Positions 17,216 to 23,965 of a stretch of 33,774 nucleotides of DNA are shown in pieces. The stretch's first letter is position 1; each line of letters begins with the position of its first letter. A program made the translations under genes and the position numbers. The notes beneath the pieces are model-generated. The model ran no database searches. It had not been told where the DNA came from and saw nothing but the letters and a program-made list of their open reading frames with translations. Source of the stretch: an uncultured bacterium (GTDB lineage Bacteria > Bacteroidota > Bacteroidia > CAILMK01); assembly GCA_903829945.1 (NCBI GenBank), contig CAIKRV010000096.1, positions 1 through 33,774 on the forward strand. Direction: 5' to 3'.

Positions 17216-17773
17216 TTATGCTGCAGGACTAACCACTTCTACGTCGCAGTCTATAGTTACAGTATCGCTAACAATAGCGCCACCGGTTTCAATAAGCATG
17301 CTCCAGTTGAGTCCGAAATCTTTACGGTTAACTTTTCCGGTAATATGGAAACCTGCACGTTCGTTACCCCAAGGATCTTTCACCATTCCTCCGGATTCAA
17401 CGTTAAGTTCGATATGTTTAGTTACATCACGCAAGGTAAGGTTACCTTCCATTTTATAGTTTTCATCATCAATTTTTGAAATTTTAGTGCTGGTAAATAA
17501 TACTTTTGGGAAAGCTTCAGCATTAAAGAAATCATCGCTTCTTAAGTGCGCATCTCTATCAGCAATTCCAGTAGTAATGGAGGCAGTATCCGCTTCAAAA
17601 TTAATTTGAGAAGTATTAAAATTGTTGCCCTCAGTAGTTACTGTTCCTGAAAATGTTCCAAAGTGACCGGAAGCTTTAGAAACCACCATGTGTCTAACAA
17701 TGAAACGAATATGAGAATGTGCGGGGTCTATGCCCCAGGTGCGGGTTGCTGTTGAATTTGTTTGATTTTCCAT
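17216..17773 (-). CDS. YceI family protein
   Basis: This 185-aa protein has the hallmark YceI segments: W-G-I-D-P-A-H-S-H-I-R-F-I-V-R-H-M at the N-terminus, the F-x-G-T/D-R-D-x-H-L-R-S-D-D-F-F-N region, K-V-L-F-T-S, and N-L-T-L-R-D-V-T-K. YceI proteins are small lipocalin-like barrels, some of which bind polyisoprenoid quinones. Unlike E. coli YceI it has no signal peptide, so it is probably cytoplasmic, as in many Bacteroidota paralogues. An exact -7 box TATATTTG (17818..17811) lies 37 nt upstream, and a strong terminator follows, so it appears monocistronic. A pair of TGACA palindromes lies about 130-165 bp upstream. The physiological ligand is unknown. Confidence 0.92.
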   Translation of the reverse strand: MENQTNSTATRTWGIDPAHSHIRFIVRHMVVSKASGHFGTFSGTVTTEGNNFNTSQINFEADTASITTGIADRDAHLRSDDFFNAEAFPKVLFTSTKISKIDDENYKMEGNLTLRDVTKHIELNVESGGMVKDPWGNERAGFHITGKVNRKDFGLNWSMLIETGGAIVSDTVTIDCDVEVVSPAA

Positions 17774-17810
17774 AATTTTATTTTATACGTTGTAACATTA
17801 TATGTAGGTA

Positions 17811-17818
17811 CAAATATA
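17811..17818 (-). promoter_or_regulatory. -7 promoter box of the YceI gene
   Basis: TATATTTG on the minus strand is an exact TAnnTTTG match, 37 nt before the ATG. No TTG lies at the -33 position, so the promoter may need an activator. Confidence 0.45.
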
Positions 17819-17903
17819 ATGCCTTAAATGATGAAAAGTCTTATAAAAATCAAATTATTTTTTACATAATTGATAATTAATAACTTAAATGAAATATTTG
17901 GCA

Positions 17904-17939
17904 GTCATGACAAATGACAACAGGTTTCATGTCATGACA
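17904..17939. repeat. Paired palindromes GTCATGACA / TGTCATGACA
   Basis: GTCATGACA (17904-17912) and the 10-bp perfect palindrome TGTCATGACA (17930-17939) share GTCATGACA with starts 27 bp apart. They sit between fabG and yceI, upstream of the yceI -7 box. They look like a dimeric regulator site, but the regulator is unknown. Confidence 0.35.
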
Positions 17940-17978
17940 AGAATGAAATAATAAAAATAAATGAAGGCTAAGATTGCA

Positions 17979-18725
17979 TTACATCAACAAACCACCGCAA
18001 ACCTGGATGGTTTGTCCGGTAATATATGAAGCCATATCCGAGCCAAGGAACACCGCCAAATTGGCTACATCATCGGTAGTGCCTGCCTTTTTTAACGGGA
18101 TGGCTTGTTCCCATGACTTGCGAACTTCTCCGGGAAGTTCTGCGGTCATTTCGGTTTCAATAAAACCCGGTGCAATAGCATTGGCACGTATATTCCGTGA
18201 GCCTAATTCTTTGGCGATAGATTTGGTAAAAGCAATAATTCCGGCCTTTGAGGAAGAATAATTGGTTTGACCGGCATTGCCATTGATGCCTACAATGGAG
18301 CTTAGATTTATAAATACACCACTTTTAGCCTTCATCATCGGCTTAATGGCAAACTTACTTATATTAAATACAGATTTAAGATTGGTTTGGATGACTTCAT
18401 CCCATTGCTGTTCAGACATCCTCATCAATAATGTATCTCGGGTAATACCGGCATTATTAACTACAATATCAAGACTTCCAAAGTCAGTTAAAATATCTTC
18501 TATTAGTTTTTCGGCAGCTGCAAAATCAGCGGCATCGCTACGATAACCTTTCGCTTTAATTCCCAGGGCTTCTAATTCTTTTTCAAAAGCCAAAGCCTTT
18601 TCTACAGAGGATAGGTAAGTAAAGGCAATGCTTGCGCCATGTTCAGCATATTTTAAAGCGATACCTTTACCAATTCCGCGACTGGCTCCGGTAATTAGAG
18701 CCACTTTATTTTGAAGAAGTTTCAT
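17979..18725 (-). CDS. fabG: 3-oxoacyl-[acyl-carrier-protein] reductase FabG
   Basis: FabG reduces 3-oxoacyl-ACP to 3-hydroxyacyl-ACP with NADPH in fatty-acid elongation, in the cytosol. The 248-aa length is standard for this short-chain dehydrogenase. It has the cofactor motif T-G-A-S-R-G-I-G (12-19), the N-N-A-G motif, the F-x-x-x-x-x-S-S-I-V-G serine segment and the catalytic Y-S-S-S-K. The ending G-Q-T-I-Q-V-C-G-G is the usual FabG C-terminus. It starts 37 bp after sucD on the same strand, so it may be cotranscribed. An AAACTTTG sequence overlapping the sucD stop could also serve as its own -7 box. Short-chain dehydrogenases have many paralogues, but the conserved motifs and length favour FabG over a general SDR. 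Confidence 0.9.
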   Translation of the reverse strand: MKLLQNKVALITGASRGIGKGIALKYAEHGASIAFTYLSSVEKALAFEKELEALGIKAKGYRSDAADFAAAEKLIEDILTDFGSLDIVVNNAGITRDTLLMRMSEQQWDEVIQTNLKSVFNISKFAIKPMMKAKSGVFINLSSIVGINGNAGQTNYSSSKAGIIAFTKSIAKELGSRNIRANAIAPGFIETEMTAELPGEVRKSWEQAIPLKKAGTTDDVANLAVFLGSDMASYITGQTIQVCGGLLM

Positions 18726-18762
18726 TTTATAAGTAGAAAAATAATTGAATGCGGGACAAAGT

Positions 18763-19641
18763 TTAAGCTACAACGCTCATTACTTTAGCCACTGTAATTC
18801 CTATATCAGCGGGAGAAGCCACCACATGAATACCACATTCACTCATGATGCGCATTTTTGCAGCAGCGGTATCATCCGCACCACCAACAATGGCACCGGC
18901 ATGACCCATTCTACGGCCCGCAGGTGCGGTTTGACCGGCAATAAAACCAATGACAGGTTTGGTACCGAATTCCTTGATCCAACGCGCTGCTTCAGCTTCC
19001 ATTCCACCGCCAATTTCACCAATCATAACGATGGCGTCGGTTTCCTCATCTTCCATTAGCAATTGAACAGCTTCCCTGGTAGTAGTTCCAATAATTGGGT
19101 CTCCTCCTATTCCTATAGCAGTGGTAACCCCGAGTCCCACTTTCGCTACTTGATCAGCAGCTTCATAAGTAAGTGTTCCGGATTTAGAAACAATCCCGAT
19201 ACGACCTTTTTTAAATACAAAGCCCGGCATAATGCCAACTTTACATTGTTCGGCAGTAATAACGCCAGGACAATTCGGACCAATTAATCGACTTCCGGTA
19301 CCTTTTAAATATTCCTTCACGTTTACCATATCAGCCACAGGAATACCTTCAGTGATGCAAACAATTAGTTTGATACCTGCATTAGCAGCTTCCATAATGG
19401 CATCCGCAGCAAAAGCAGGCGGTACAAAAATAATGGAAACATCAGCGCCGGTTTTAATAACAGCGTCTTCTACAGTATTAAAAACAGGTAAATCCAAATG
19501 TAATGATCCGCCTTTGCCGGGAGTAATGCCGCCAACGACTTTAGTTCCGTATGCAATCATTTGTTCAGCATGGAAAGTTCCTTCCTTGCCGGTAAATCCT
19601 TGTACGATAACTTTGGAATCTTTATTTACTAAAACGCTCAT
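18763..19641 (-). CDS. sucD: Succinate-CoA ligase alpha subunit
   Basis: SucD is the CoA-binding, histidine-phosphorylated subunit of succinyl-CoA synthetase, which makes ATP or GTP in the TCA cycle. At 292 aa it is full length. It shows the N-terminal CoA-binding region ([12 protein letters not shown]), the I-G-P-N-C-P-G-V-I motif, [11 protein letters not shown], and the active-site histidine in [10 protein letters not shown]. The partner sucC is not in this window, so the subunits are encoded apart here, as happens in many Bacteroidota. A near-perfect promoter (TTG-N20-TACTTTTG) lies upstream, and fabG follows closely. Confidence 0.96.
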   Translation of the reverse strand: MSVLVNKDSKVIVQGFTGKEGTFHAEQMIAYGTKVVGGITPGKGGSLHLDLPVFNTVEDAVIKTGADVSIIFVPPAFAADAIMEAANAGIKLIVCITEGIPVADMVNVKEYLKGTGSRLIGPNCPGVITAEQCKVGIMPGFVFKKGRIGIVSKSGTLTYEAADQVAKVGLGVTTAIGIGGDPIIGTTTREAVQLLMEDEETDAIVMIGEIGGGMEAEAARWIKEFGTKPVIGFIAGQTAPAGRRMGHAGAIVGGADDTAAAKMRIMSECGIHVVASPADIGITVAKVMSVVA

Positions 19642-19684
19642 AGGGTATATATCTTGGAATGGTGATACAATAAAATTCTTACGG

Positions 19685-19715
19685 CAAAAGTAATGAATTT
19701 CGCCGATAGAGACAA
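19685..19715 (-). promoter_or_regulatory. Promoter of sucD
   Basis: TTG (19715..19713), a 20-nt spacer and TACTTTTG (19692..19685) on the minus strand match the Bacteroidota promoter consensus. The -7 box ends 43 nt before the sucD start codon. Confidence 0.65.
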
Positions 19716-19744
19716 GAAGAGTAAACTAAATAAATACAGTAAAA

Positions 19745-19921
19745 TTAACGGCTGTTGCGCGTCATATTTTGCTGTGCTTTCTTCTTGATAAAATAGAAAG
19801 GGATATAAAGTAAAACAGGGCAAAACAAAAGTGCAACTATTACACTTTTGGCAGCAAAGCCTAAGGCGATAGCAATACTAATTGCAGCACCTAAAGCAAA
19901 TACCATTTTTTCATTTTCCAT
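19745..19921 (-). CDS. 58-aa hydrophobic membrane protein
   Basis: This small minus-strand gene encodes 58 residues starting M-E-N-E-K-M-V-F-A-L-G-A-A and ending K-K-K-A-Q-Q-N-M-T-R-N-S-R. Two hydrophobic segments (about 7-23 and 26-45) separated by A-A-K-S suggest a two-helix hairpin in the inner membrane. The K-K-K and basic tail would favour a cytoplasmic C-terminus. The ATG is preceded by a promoter with consensus boxes (TTG-N18-TAGTTTTG, 19973-19945), which supports a real gene despite its size. It lies upstream of sucD on the same strand, but sucD has its own promoter, so a functional link is unproven. I do not recognise a family. Confidence 0.6.
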   Translation of the reverse strand: MENEKMVFALGAAISIAIALGFAAKSVIVALLFCPVLLYIPFYFIKKKAQQNMTRNSR

Positions 19922-19944
19922 AATATATTATTTTTCCGACGATA

Positions 19945-19973
19945 CAAAACTAGTAAAAATTGACGATACTCAA
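19945..19973 (-). promoter_or_regulatory. Promoter of the 58-aa membrane protein
   Basis: TTG (19973..19971), an 18-nt spacer and the exact -7 box TAGTTTTG (19952..19945) lie on the minus strand. The box ends 23 nt before the ATG at 19921. Confidence 0.55.
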
Positions 19974-20150
19974 AAATAATATTGTTCTCAACTATCATTT
20001 TTTTCAGTCAAAAAAGAACAAATCGTTGATTTTGTGGATATTAATTTATATTCGAAATTAAAAAAAGTAGTTGAATTCTTAAATTCCCAGGTATTATTTT
20101 ATTGTAAAGGAAACATTAAAAAGAAGCTTAAGCACAGAATAAGTAATATA

Positions 20151-20183
20151 AAAAAATAGCCCCGCAATTGCTTACGGGGCTAT
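20151..20183 (-). terminator. Intrinsic terminator after the PKD lipoprotein gene
   Basis: ATAGCCCCG (20156-20164) pairs with CGGGGCTAT (20175-20183) around a 10-nt loop. On the minus strand a TTTTT tract follows. It lies 41 nt past the stop of the gene at 20224. Confidence 0.85.
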
Positions 20184-20223
20184 ACTATATTATATATGAC
20201 TATATTATATATGTTATAAAATC

Positions 20224-20970
20224 TTAGTTACCTACAGACCAATAAACTTTAATTTGGTAGGAATGGCCAGGTTGTGAACCTCTAAGGATAATTGGGTAGC
20301 TAGTTTCTTTACTCATATCTCTGGTCCAGCTCTTCATTAAAGAAAGGTTGGTTAAAGATTGATCTTGAGAAAGTACTAAATAAAAGTTCCAAGCTTCAGG
20401 AGTAATAATATGTGCTGCGGCAGCATCTTTATATTGAATATCCCAAATTTTTTGAGGATCAAATTGAACGAAGTTCATGCTGGCAATTTGAGGTGTTCCC
20501 CCAACAACTTTTTGGAAATTAAAGCCAACATAAGGATTAGCTAAAGAAGTACACCAAGCATTTCCATTGCTATCAGCAGGAGGAATTTGAACCAGCACTG
20601 CGCTATCGAAATAACGATTACCGATAATTACAATTACACTTGCTGTATATTTATGTCCTTTATCGGAAGAATAAACTGTCAATTTAACGGTATAAACACC
20701 TTTGGCCAAATACGCATGGGTTGGCGCCGCAGCAGTAGATGGGCTGGAGCCGTCTCCAAAATCCCAAGAATAACTACCGGTATTTTGAACAGTTGCACCA
20801 AAAGTAATTGTTTCGCTAATATTGAAGGTATTTTTACCTAGAATAATAGTTGCAAATGGAGTTGTAGATTGACCAAAAGTTGCAGGAGGTTGAATTCCAG
20901 GATCATTTTTTGAACAAGAAGCAATGCCTAGAAGACCAAGTGCAAATAAAACTACGAGTATCTTTTTCAT
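20224..20970 (-). CDS. PKD-domain lipoprotein
   Basis: I set the start at the ATG at 20970 (M-K-K-I-L-V-V-L-F-A-L) rather than 51 bp upstream, because it gives a standard lipoprotein signal with the lipobox I-A-S-C (Cys19). The protein (248 aa) has one PKD domain (about 35-120) with Y-S-W-D-F-G-D-G and H-A-Y-L-A-K-G-V-Y-T-V. A C-terminal region of about 120 residues follows that I do not recognise; its end (S-Y-Q-I-K-V-Y-W-S) looks like beta structure. It is probably tethered to the outer membrane. A minus-strand TATTTTTG (21009..21002) 31 nt upstream of the start is an exact -7 box, and a strong terminator follows, so the gene seems monocistronic. No catalytic motif is visible. Confidence 0.82.
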   Translation of the reverse strand: MKKILVVLFALGLLGIASCSKNDPGIQPPATFGQSTTPFATIILGKNTFNISETITFGATVQNTGSYSWDFGDGSSPSTAAAPTHAYLAKGVYTVKLTVYSSDKGHKYTASVIVIIGNRYFDSAVLVQIPPADSNGNAWCTSLANPYVGFNFQKVVGGTPQIASMNFVQFDPQKIWDIQYKDAAAAHIITPEAWNFYLVLSQDQSLTNLSLMKSWTRDMSKETSYPIILRGSQPGHSYQIKVYWSVGN

Positions 20971-21196
20971 GTAAACCAATTTAGTTTTGATTGTAATGTA
21001 GCAAAAATACGAAATTTTCATTAACTGTGTAAATTTTTCAAAAAATTAAGTAATTGATTTAAGTTAACGCTTGCCCCACCTTAAATGTTATAATTACGTA
21101 ATAAAAAGTAATTTTTAACCAAAAACTGCCATATATCAGTAACCACCAACTTGAATAAGTAGTAATTTTGAAGTGTTAACCCAAGCCAAAATAGCA

Positions 21197-21610
21197 ATGT
21201 CAAAAGGAATTCTGATACTAATGAGTATAAGTTTGTGCTGCTTTTTATCCTCATGTAATTACCATAAATATGATGAATTGGTAAAACCTAATATTGGCAA
21301 AACCACGGTGGTATTGCCTGATACAGTTAGTTTCAGCAATAATATTATGCCGATTTTAAATAATAATTGTGCCAGCTGCCATGATGCTACACATTATAGT
21401 GCTTCAGCCAGAGGGATAGCCGTTTACGATTATAGAACCATTTCCAATTTTACTGCTCCGCATGATTCCACCTGCTATTTAATTGCGTGCATTACGCATT
21501 CACCAAATATTTCTCCTGCCCTATTTATGCCCAATAATGGTACCAAATTAAGTGATGCCGATATTGCTTTGATGGTAAAATGGGTTTATGCAGGCGCTAA
21601 AAACAATTAA
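21197..21610 (+). CDS. Cytochrome c-like lipoprotein (single CxxCH)
   Basis: From the ATG at 21197 this 137-aa protein has a lipoprotein signal with lipobox L-S-S-C (Cys20). A GTG 24 nt upstream is less likely because the ATG gives the normal-length signal. A single haem-binding motif C-A-S-C-H (58-62) follows F-S-N-N-I-M-P-I-L-N-N-N, the usual lead-in of Planctomycete/Bacteroidota-type cytochrome c domains. The later F-M-P-N-N-G contains a candidate axial methionine, and L-S-D-A-D-I-A-L-M-V-K-W-V is the typical C-terminal helix. It is likely an outer-membrane-anchored, periplasm- or surface-facing electron carrier or haem sensor. The DUF5777 barrel gene follows after 22 bp, indicating an operon. 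An exact -7 box TAATTTTG lies at 21163-21170. Confidence 0.85.
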   Translation: MSKGILILMSISLCCFLSSCNYHKYDELVKPNIGKTTVVLPDTVSFSNNIMPILNNNCASCHDATHYSASARGIAVYDYRTISNFTAPHDSTCYLIACITHSPNISPALFMPNNGTKLSDADIALMVKWVYAGAKNN

Positions 21611-21632
21611 TTAATATATAGAACACCAAACC

Positions 21633-22517
21633 ATGAGAACTCTTTTATTATCAGTTAGCTTTCTTTTTTGTACGATGTTTTTGCATGCTCAAACAGATCC
21701 TTTTGCCGCTTTGGACAGTGGCATGAAAAGTGAACCTGAATATGCAACCGCAACCTTTAAAGGTACCCGTTTAATAAATTTTCAAACCGTAGAAACTCCC
21801 GGGAAAAACACCTTAGATTTTAGGATTTCTCACAGATTTGGTGATTATAGCACAGGACTCAATAATTTATATGGATTGGACGGACCCGCTAATTTATGGT
21901 TGGGATTAGATTATAGCCCCGATGGAAGATTGGTGGTAAGTGTGGGGCGTGTAAATATTGAGAAGCTCATTACCAGCGGATTAAAATACAAACTATTTCG
22001 TCAAAGTTTACATGGTTGGAAATCTCCTTTTACAGTAACCTTATTGGCAGATTGGAATATCACCACCATACCCGCAGCTTCTGCAACTTATACAGATGAG
22101 TTCCACTATACCACCGACCGATTTAATTTTACTTACCAAGCTATGATTGCAAGGAAATTTAATGAGCGCTTCTCATTACAAATTTCTCCAACCATGATTC
22201 ACTATAATGAAGTGATCGCCATTAGTGATAAAAATGATATTTATGCATTGCCGGTATTAGCTCGTTATAAGTTTAGTAGAAGTGTGGCAGTAACGGCAGA
22301 ATATGGATTTAGAATTAATAAATATTCTCCAACCAATACTTATCAAAACGTAGCGGGAATTGGATTTGATATTGAAACCGGGGGGCACGTTTTCCAGGTA
22401 TTTGTAACCAATGCCGTAGGAATTGCAGAAAGTCAAACCTTACCTTTTACCACTCAAAGTTGGTCTAAGCAACAATTTAGATTAGGATTTAATATTTCGA
22501 GAATGTTCTCTTTTTAA
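21633..22517 (+). CDS. DUF5777 family beta-barrel outer-membrane protein
   Basis: This 294-aa protein has a signal peptide (1-19, ending L-H-A-Q). Its beta-strand-rich body contains T-F-K-G-T-R-L-I-N-F-Q-T-V-E-T-P, then F-R-I-S-H-R-F-G-D and G-L-D-Y-S-P-D-G-R-L. These are the hallmark strings of the DUF5777 family of Bacteroidota outer-membrane barrels. It ends in a strand with a terminal Phe (S-R-M-F-S-F), the usual signal for BAM-mediated insertion. It is cotranscribed with the cytochrome c lipoprotein 22 bp upstream. This pairing suggests a role in electron transfer or redox at the outer membrane, but the family has no established function. A terminator follows directly. Confidence 0.88.
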   Translation: MRTLLLSVSFLFCTMFLHAQTDPFAALDSGMKSEPEYATATFKGTRLINFQTVETPGKNTLDFRISHRFGDYSTGLNNLYGLDGPANLWLGLDYSPDGRLVVSVGRVNIEKLITSGLKYKLFRQSLHGWKSPFTVTLLADWNITTIPAASATYTDEFHYTTDRFNFTYQAMIARKFNERFSLQISPTMIHYNEVIAISDKNDIYALPVLARYKFSRSVAVTAEYGFRINKYSPTNTYQNVAGIGFDIETGGHVFQVFVTNAVGIAESQTLPFTTQSWSKQQFRLGFNISRMFSF

Positions 22518-22543
22518 ACTGAATATTTAAAAAGACAAAAAAT

Positions 22544-22569
22544 AAATGCCTCAATTTTTTGGGGCATTT
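22544..22569. terminator. Bidirectional terminator between convergent genes
   Basis: AAATGCCTC (22544-22552) pairs with GGGGCATTT (22561-22569) with one G-U pair around an 8-nt loop. Plus-strand TTGTTTT and minus-strand ATTTTTTG follow on the two sides. It overlaps the stop codon of the deacetylase gene, so it ends both convergent genes. Confidence 0.8.
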
Positions 22570-23273
22570 TGTTTTGGAAGGATGGCAGCAGTTTTATCCT
22601 CCATTTTCATCAGTTGATCTACTGTAACAAAGGTATAACCTTGTTTTCTAAGAACTTCTACTAATTTAGGCAAAGCTTCTGCTGTATGAGCGCCCCGACC
22701 ATTCACGTGAAATATTAAAATATCTCCCGGAGTGGTTAAACTATCCACTTCTTTAGCAAGCATTTCACTACTAATATTTTTATCAGGATCTCCGCTCGCA
22801 TAGGTCCAATGAACTACTTGCAAACCCATTGATTCCACCGCCTTAAGCGTATTATCATCATAATTGCCGCCCGGGAATCTAAAATATTTAGGCGTTTTGC
22901 CTGTAATCCATCGAATCATTTTTTGATTCTTTGCAATATCCTTATAAAATTTATAGGTACTCAATTTTTCCATATGTTGAATATGGTTTAAGGAGTGATT
23001 CTCAAATTCAAAAAATGGATAATTCTTTATTTTTCTTAGGTCGGTCATATTGCGATAAGCAAACTTACCGGTAAGGAAGAAAGTTGCAGGTATCTTGTTT
23101 TGAACTAAATAATCAATAATACCACAATCTAAGTACGAAGCGTGCCTATTTTCGCAGCCGTCAAAAGTTAAGGCTACTACCTTTTTGGACGTCAGTACGC
23201 GAGTCACCACTTGCGCCTGCGCAACAGGTAAAATCACTAAAAATAGTCCAATAATTAATTTAAAACGCCACAT
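22551..23273 (-). CDS. Polysaccharide deacetylase (NodB-type) family protein
   Basis: This 240-aa secreted or periplasmic protein (signal peptide 1-20, ending A-Q-A-Q) has the NodB fold of carbohydrate esterase family 4. In order are T-F-D-G-C-E (first metal/catalytic Asp region, in place of the classic T-F-D-D-G), A-T-F-F-L-T-G, E-N-H-S-L-N-H (the metal-binding H-x3-H), R-F-P-G-G-N-Y-D (motif 3), H-W-T-Y-A-S-G-D-P and I-L-I-F-H-V-N-G (motif 5). The T-F-D-x-C-E variant occurs in a recognised subgroup, so activity may be retained, probably removing acetyl groups from peptidoglycan or another glycan. The substrate is not defined. It is transcribed convergently with the DUF5777 gene and shares its terminator. 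Confidence 0.85.
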   Translation of the reverse strand: MWRFKLIIGLFLVILPVAQAQVVTRVLTSKKVVALTFDGCENRHASYLDCGIIDYLVQNKIPATFFLTGKFAYRNMTDLRKIKNYPFFEFENHSLNHIQHMEKLSTYKFYKDIAKNQKMIRWITGKTPKYFRFPGGNYDDNTLKAVESMGLQVVHWTYASGDPDKNISSEMLAKEVDSLTTPGDILIFHVNGRGAHTAEALPKLVEVLRKQGYTFVTVDQLMKMEDKTAAILPKQNAPKN

Positions 23274-23383
23274 GATTAATAGAAATACAAAGTTCTTACC
23301 ATATTTTGGATTTATAATCAGCTAAAATACAATTGTTGGTAAATTTTAATAATTGTGGATAAATACTAATTGCTTCGATTCCG

Positions 23384-23391
23384 TAAGTTTG
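23384..23391 (+). promoter_or_regulatory. -7 promoter box of the 176-aa gene
   Basis: TAAGTTTG is an exact TAnnTTTG match, 37 nt before the ATG at 23429. No TTG stands at the -33 distance. Confidence 0.4.
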
Positions 23392-23428
23392 CATTTTATA
23401 ATCAAAACTTGCTAAAATATATAATAAT

Positions 23429-23959
23429 ATGAGCTTATTAGGACCAGGATCAAGAGTGAAACACAAAGAATTTGGCGATGGTGTAGTGGTAAATTCACGC
23501 ACTTCGAGTTATGATATTGTATTTATTAATTTCGGCAGAAAAGAAATCAGTCATACCAGCTTATTGGACGTTATAGAAGAGGAAGAACCATTAGATGATT
23601 TAGTAAGTTTGGTAGAAGTAGAAAGAAGTTTGGTCAGGATTTTACAAAAATATAGTGATGTCCAAGAGACTGTTCCAATGGGGCAAAAATGGATTGGCGG
23701 AACTTTACTCTTACAACCTACCGATAAAAATTTAAAACCCAAAGAAATTCCGATTGAAACATTTTTTCATAAAATTGTAATGTTGCGCGACCGCCTGAGA
23801 ACCTTGGAGCAACGTGTAAATGCAAGTAATTTGAATGATGAAGAAAAAGTAAATTGTCAGCAATACATTACTCGTTGTTATGGTAGCTTAACAACCTTCA
23901 ATGTACTGTTCAAACAACCGGAACATTATTTTGTGGGAGAAAAAGGAAGTAACGATTAG
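23429..23959 (+). CDS. Unknown protein with N-terminal Tudor/KOW-like segment
   Basis: This 176-aa cytosolic protein begins G-P-G-S-R-V-K-H-K-E-F-G-D-G-V-V-V, then D-I-V-F-I-N-F-G-R-K-E-I. That pattern (x-V-x-H-x-x-F-G-x-G-x-V ... F) is shared with the small Tudor-like domain at the C-terminus of UvrD/PcrA helicases, which contacts RNA polymerase. The rest (about 60-176) contains an acidic linker, a segment M-G-Q-K-W-I-G-G-T-L-L-L-Q-P and a helical region with R-D-R-L-R-T-L-E-Q-R-V-N. I do not recognise this part; similar proteins seem restricted to Bacteroidota. A link to nucleic acid or RNA polymerase is only an inference from the N-terminal motif. The gene stands alone on the plus strand and its end almost touches the convergent T9SS gene. 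Confidence 0.7.
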   Translation: MSLLGPGSRVKHKEFGDGVVVNSRTSSYDIVFINFGRKEISHTSLLDVIEEEEPLDDLVSLVEVERSLVRILQKYSDVQETVPMGQKWIGGTLLLQPTDKNLKPKEIPIETFFHKIVMLRDRLRTLEQRVNASNLNDEEKVNCQQYITRCYGSLTTFNVLFKQPEHYFVGEKGSND

Positions 23960-23965
23960 GAACCT

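Noticed and set aside
19638-19823. A 61-codon open frame overlapping the sucD promoter
   Set aside because: It covers the sucD -7 box, starts in the middle of the 58-aa gene and lacks a signal; the 58-aa frame is the better gene.
20183-20220. Short tandem TATATGACTATATTA-like repeat after the PKD lipoprotein gene
   Set aside because: Two AT-rich units next to a terminator can arise by chance in this base composition; no function can be supported.
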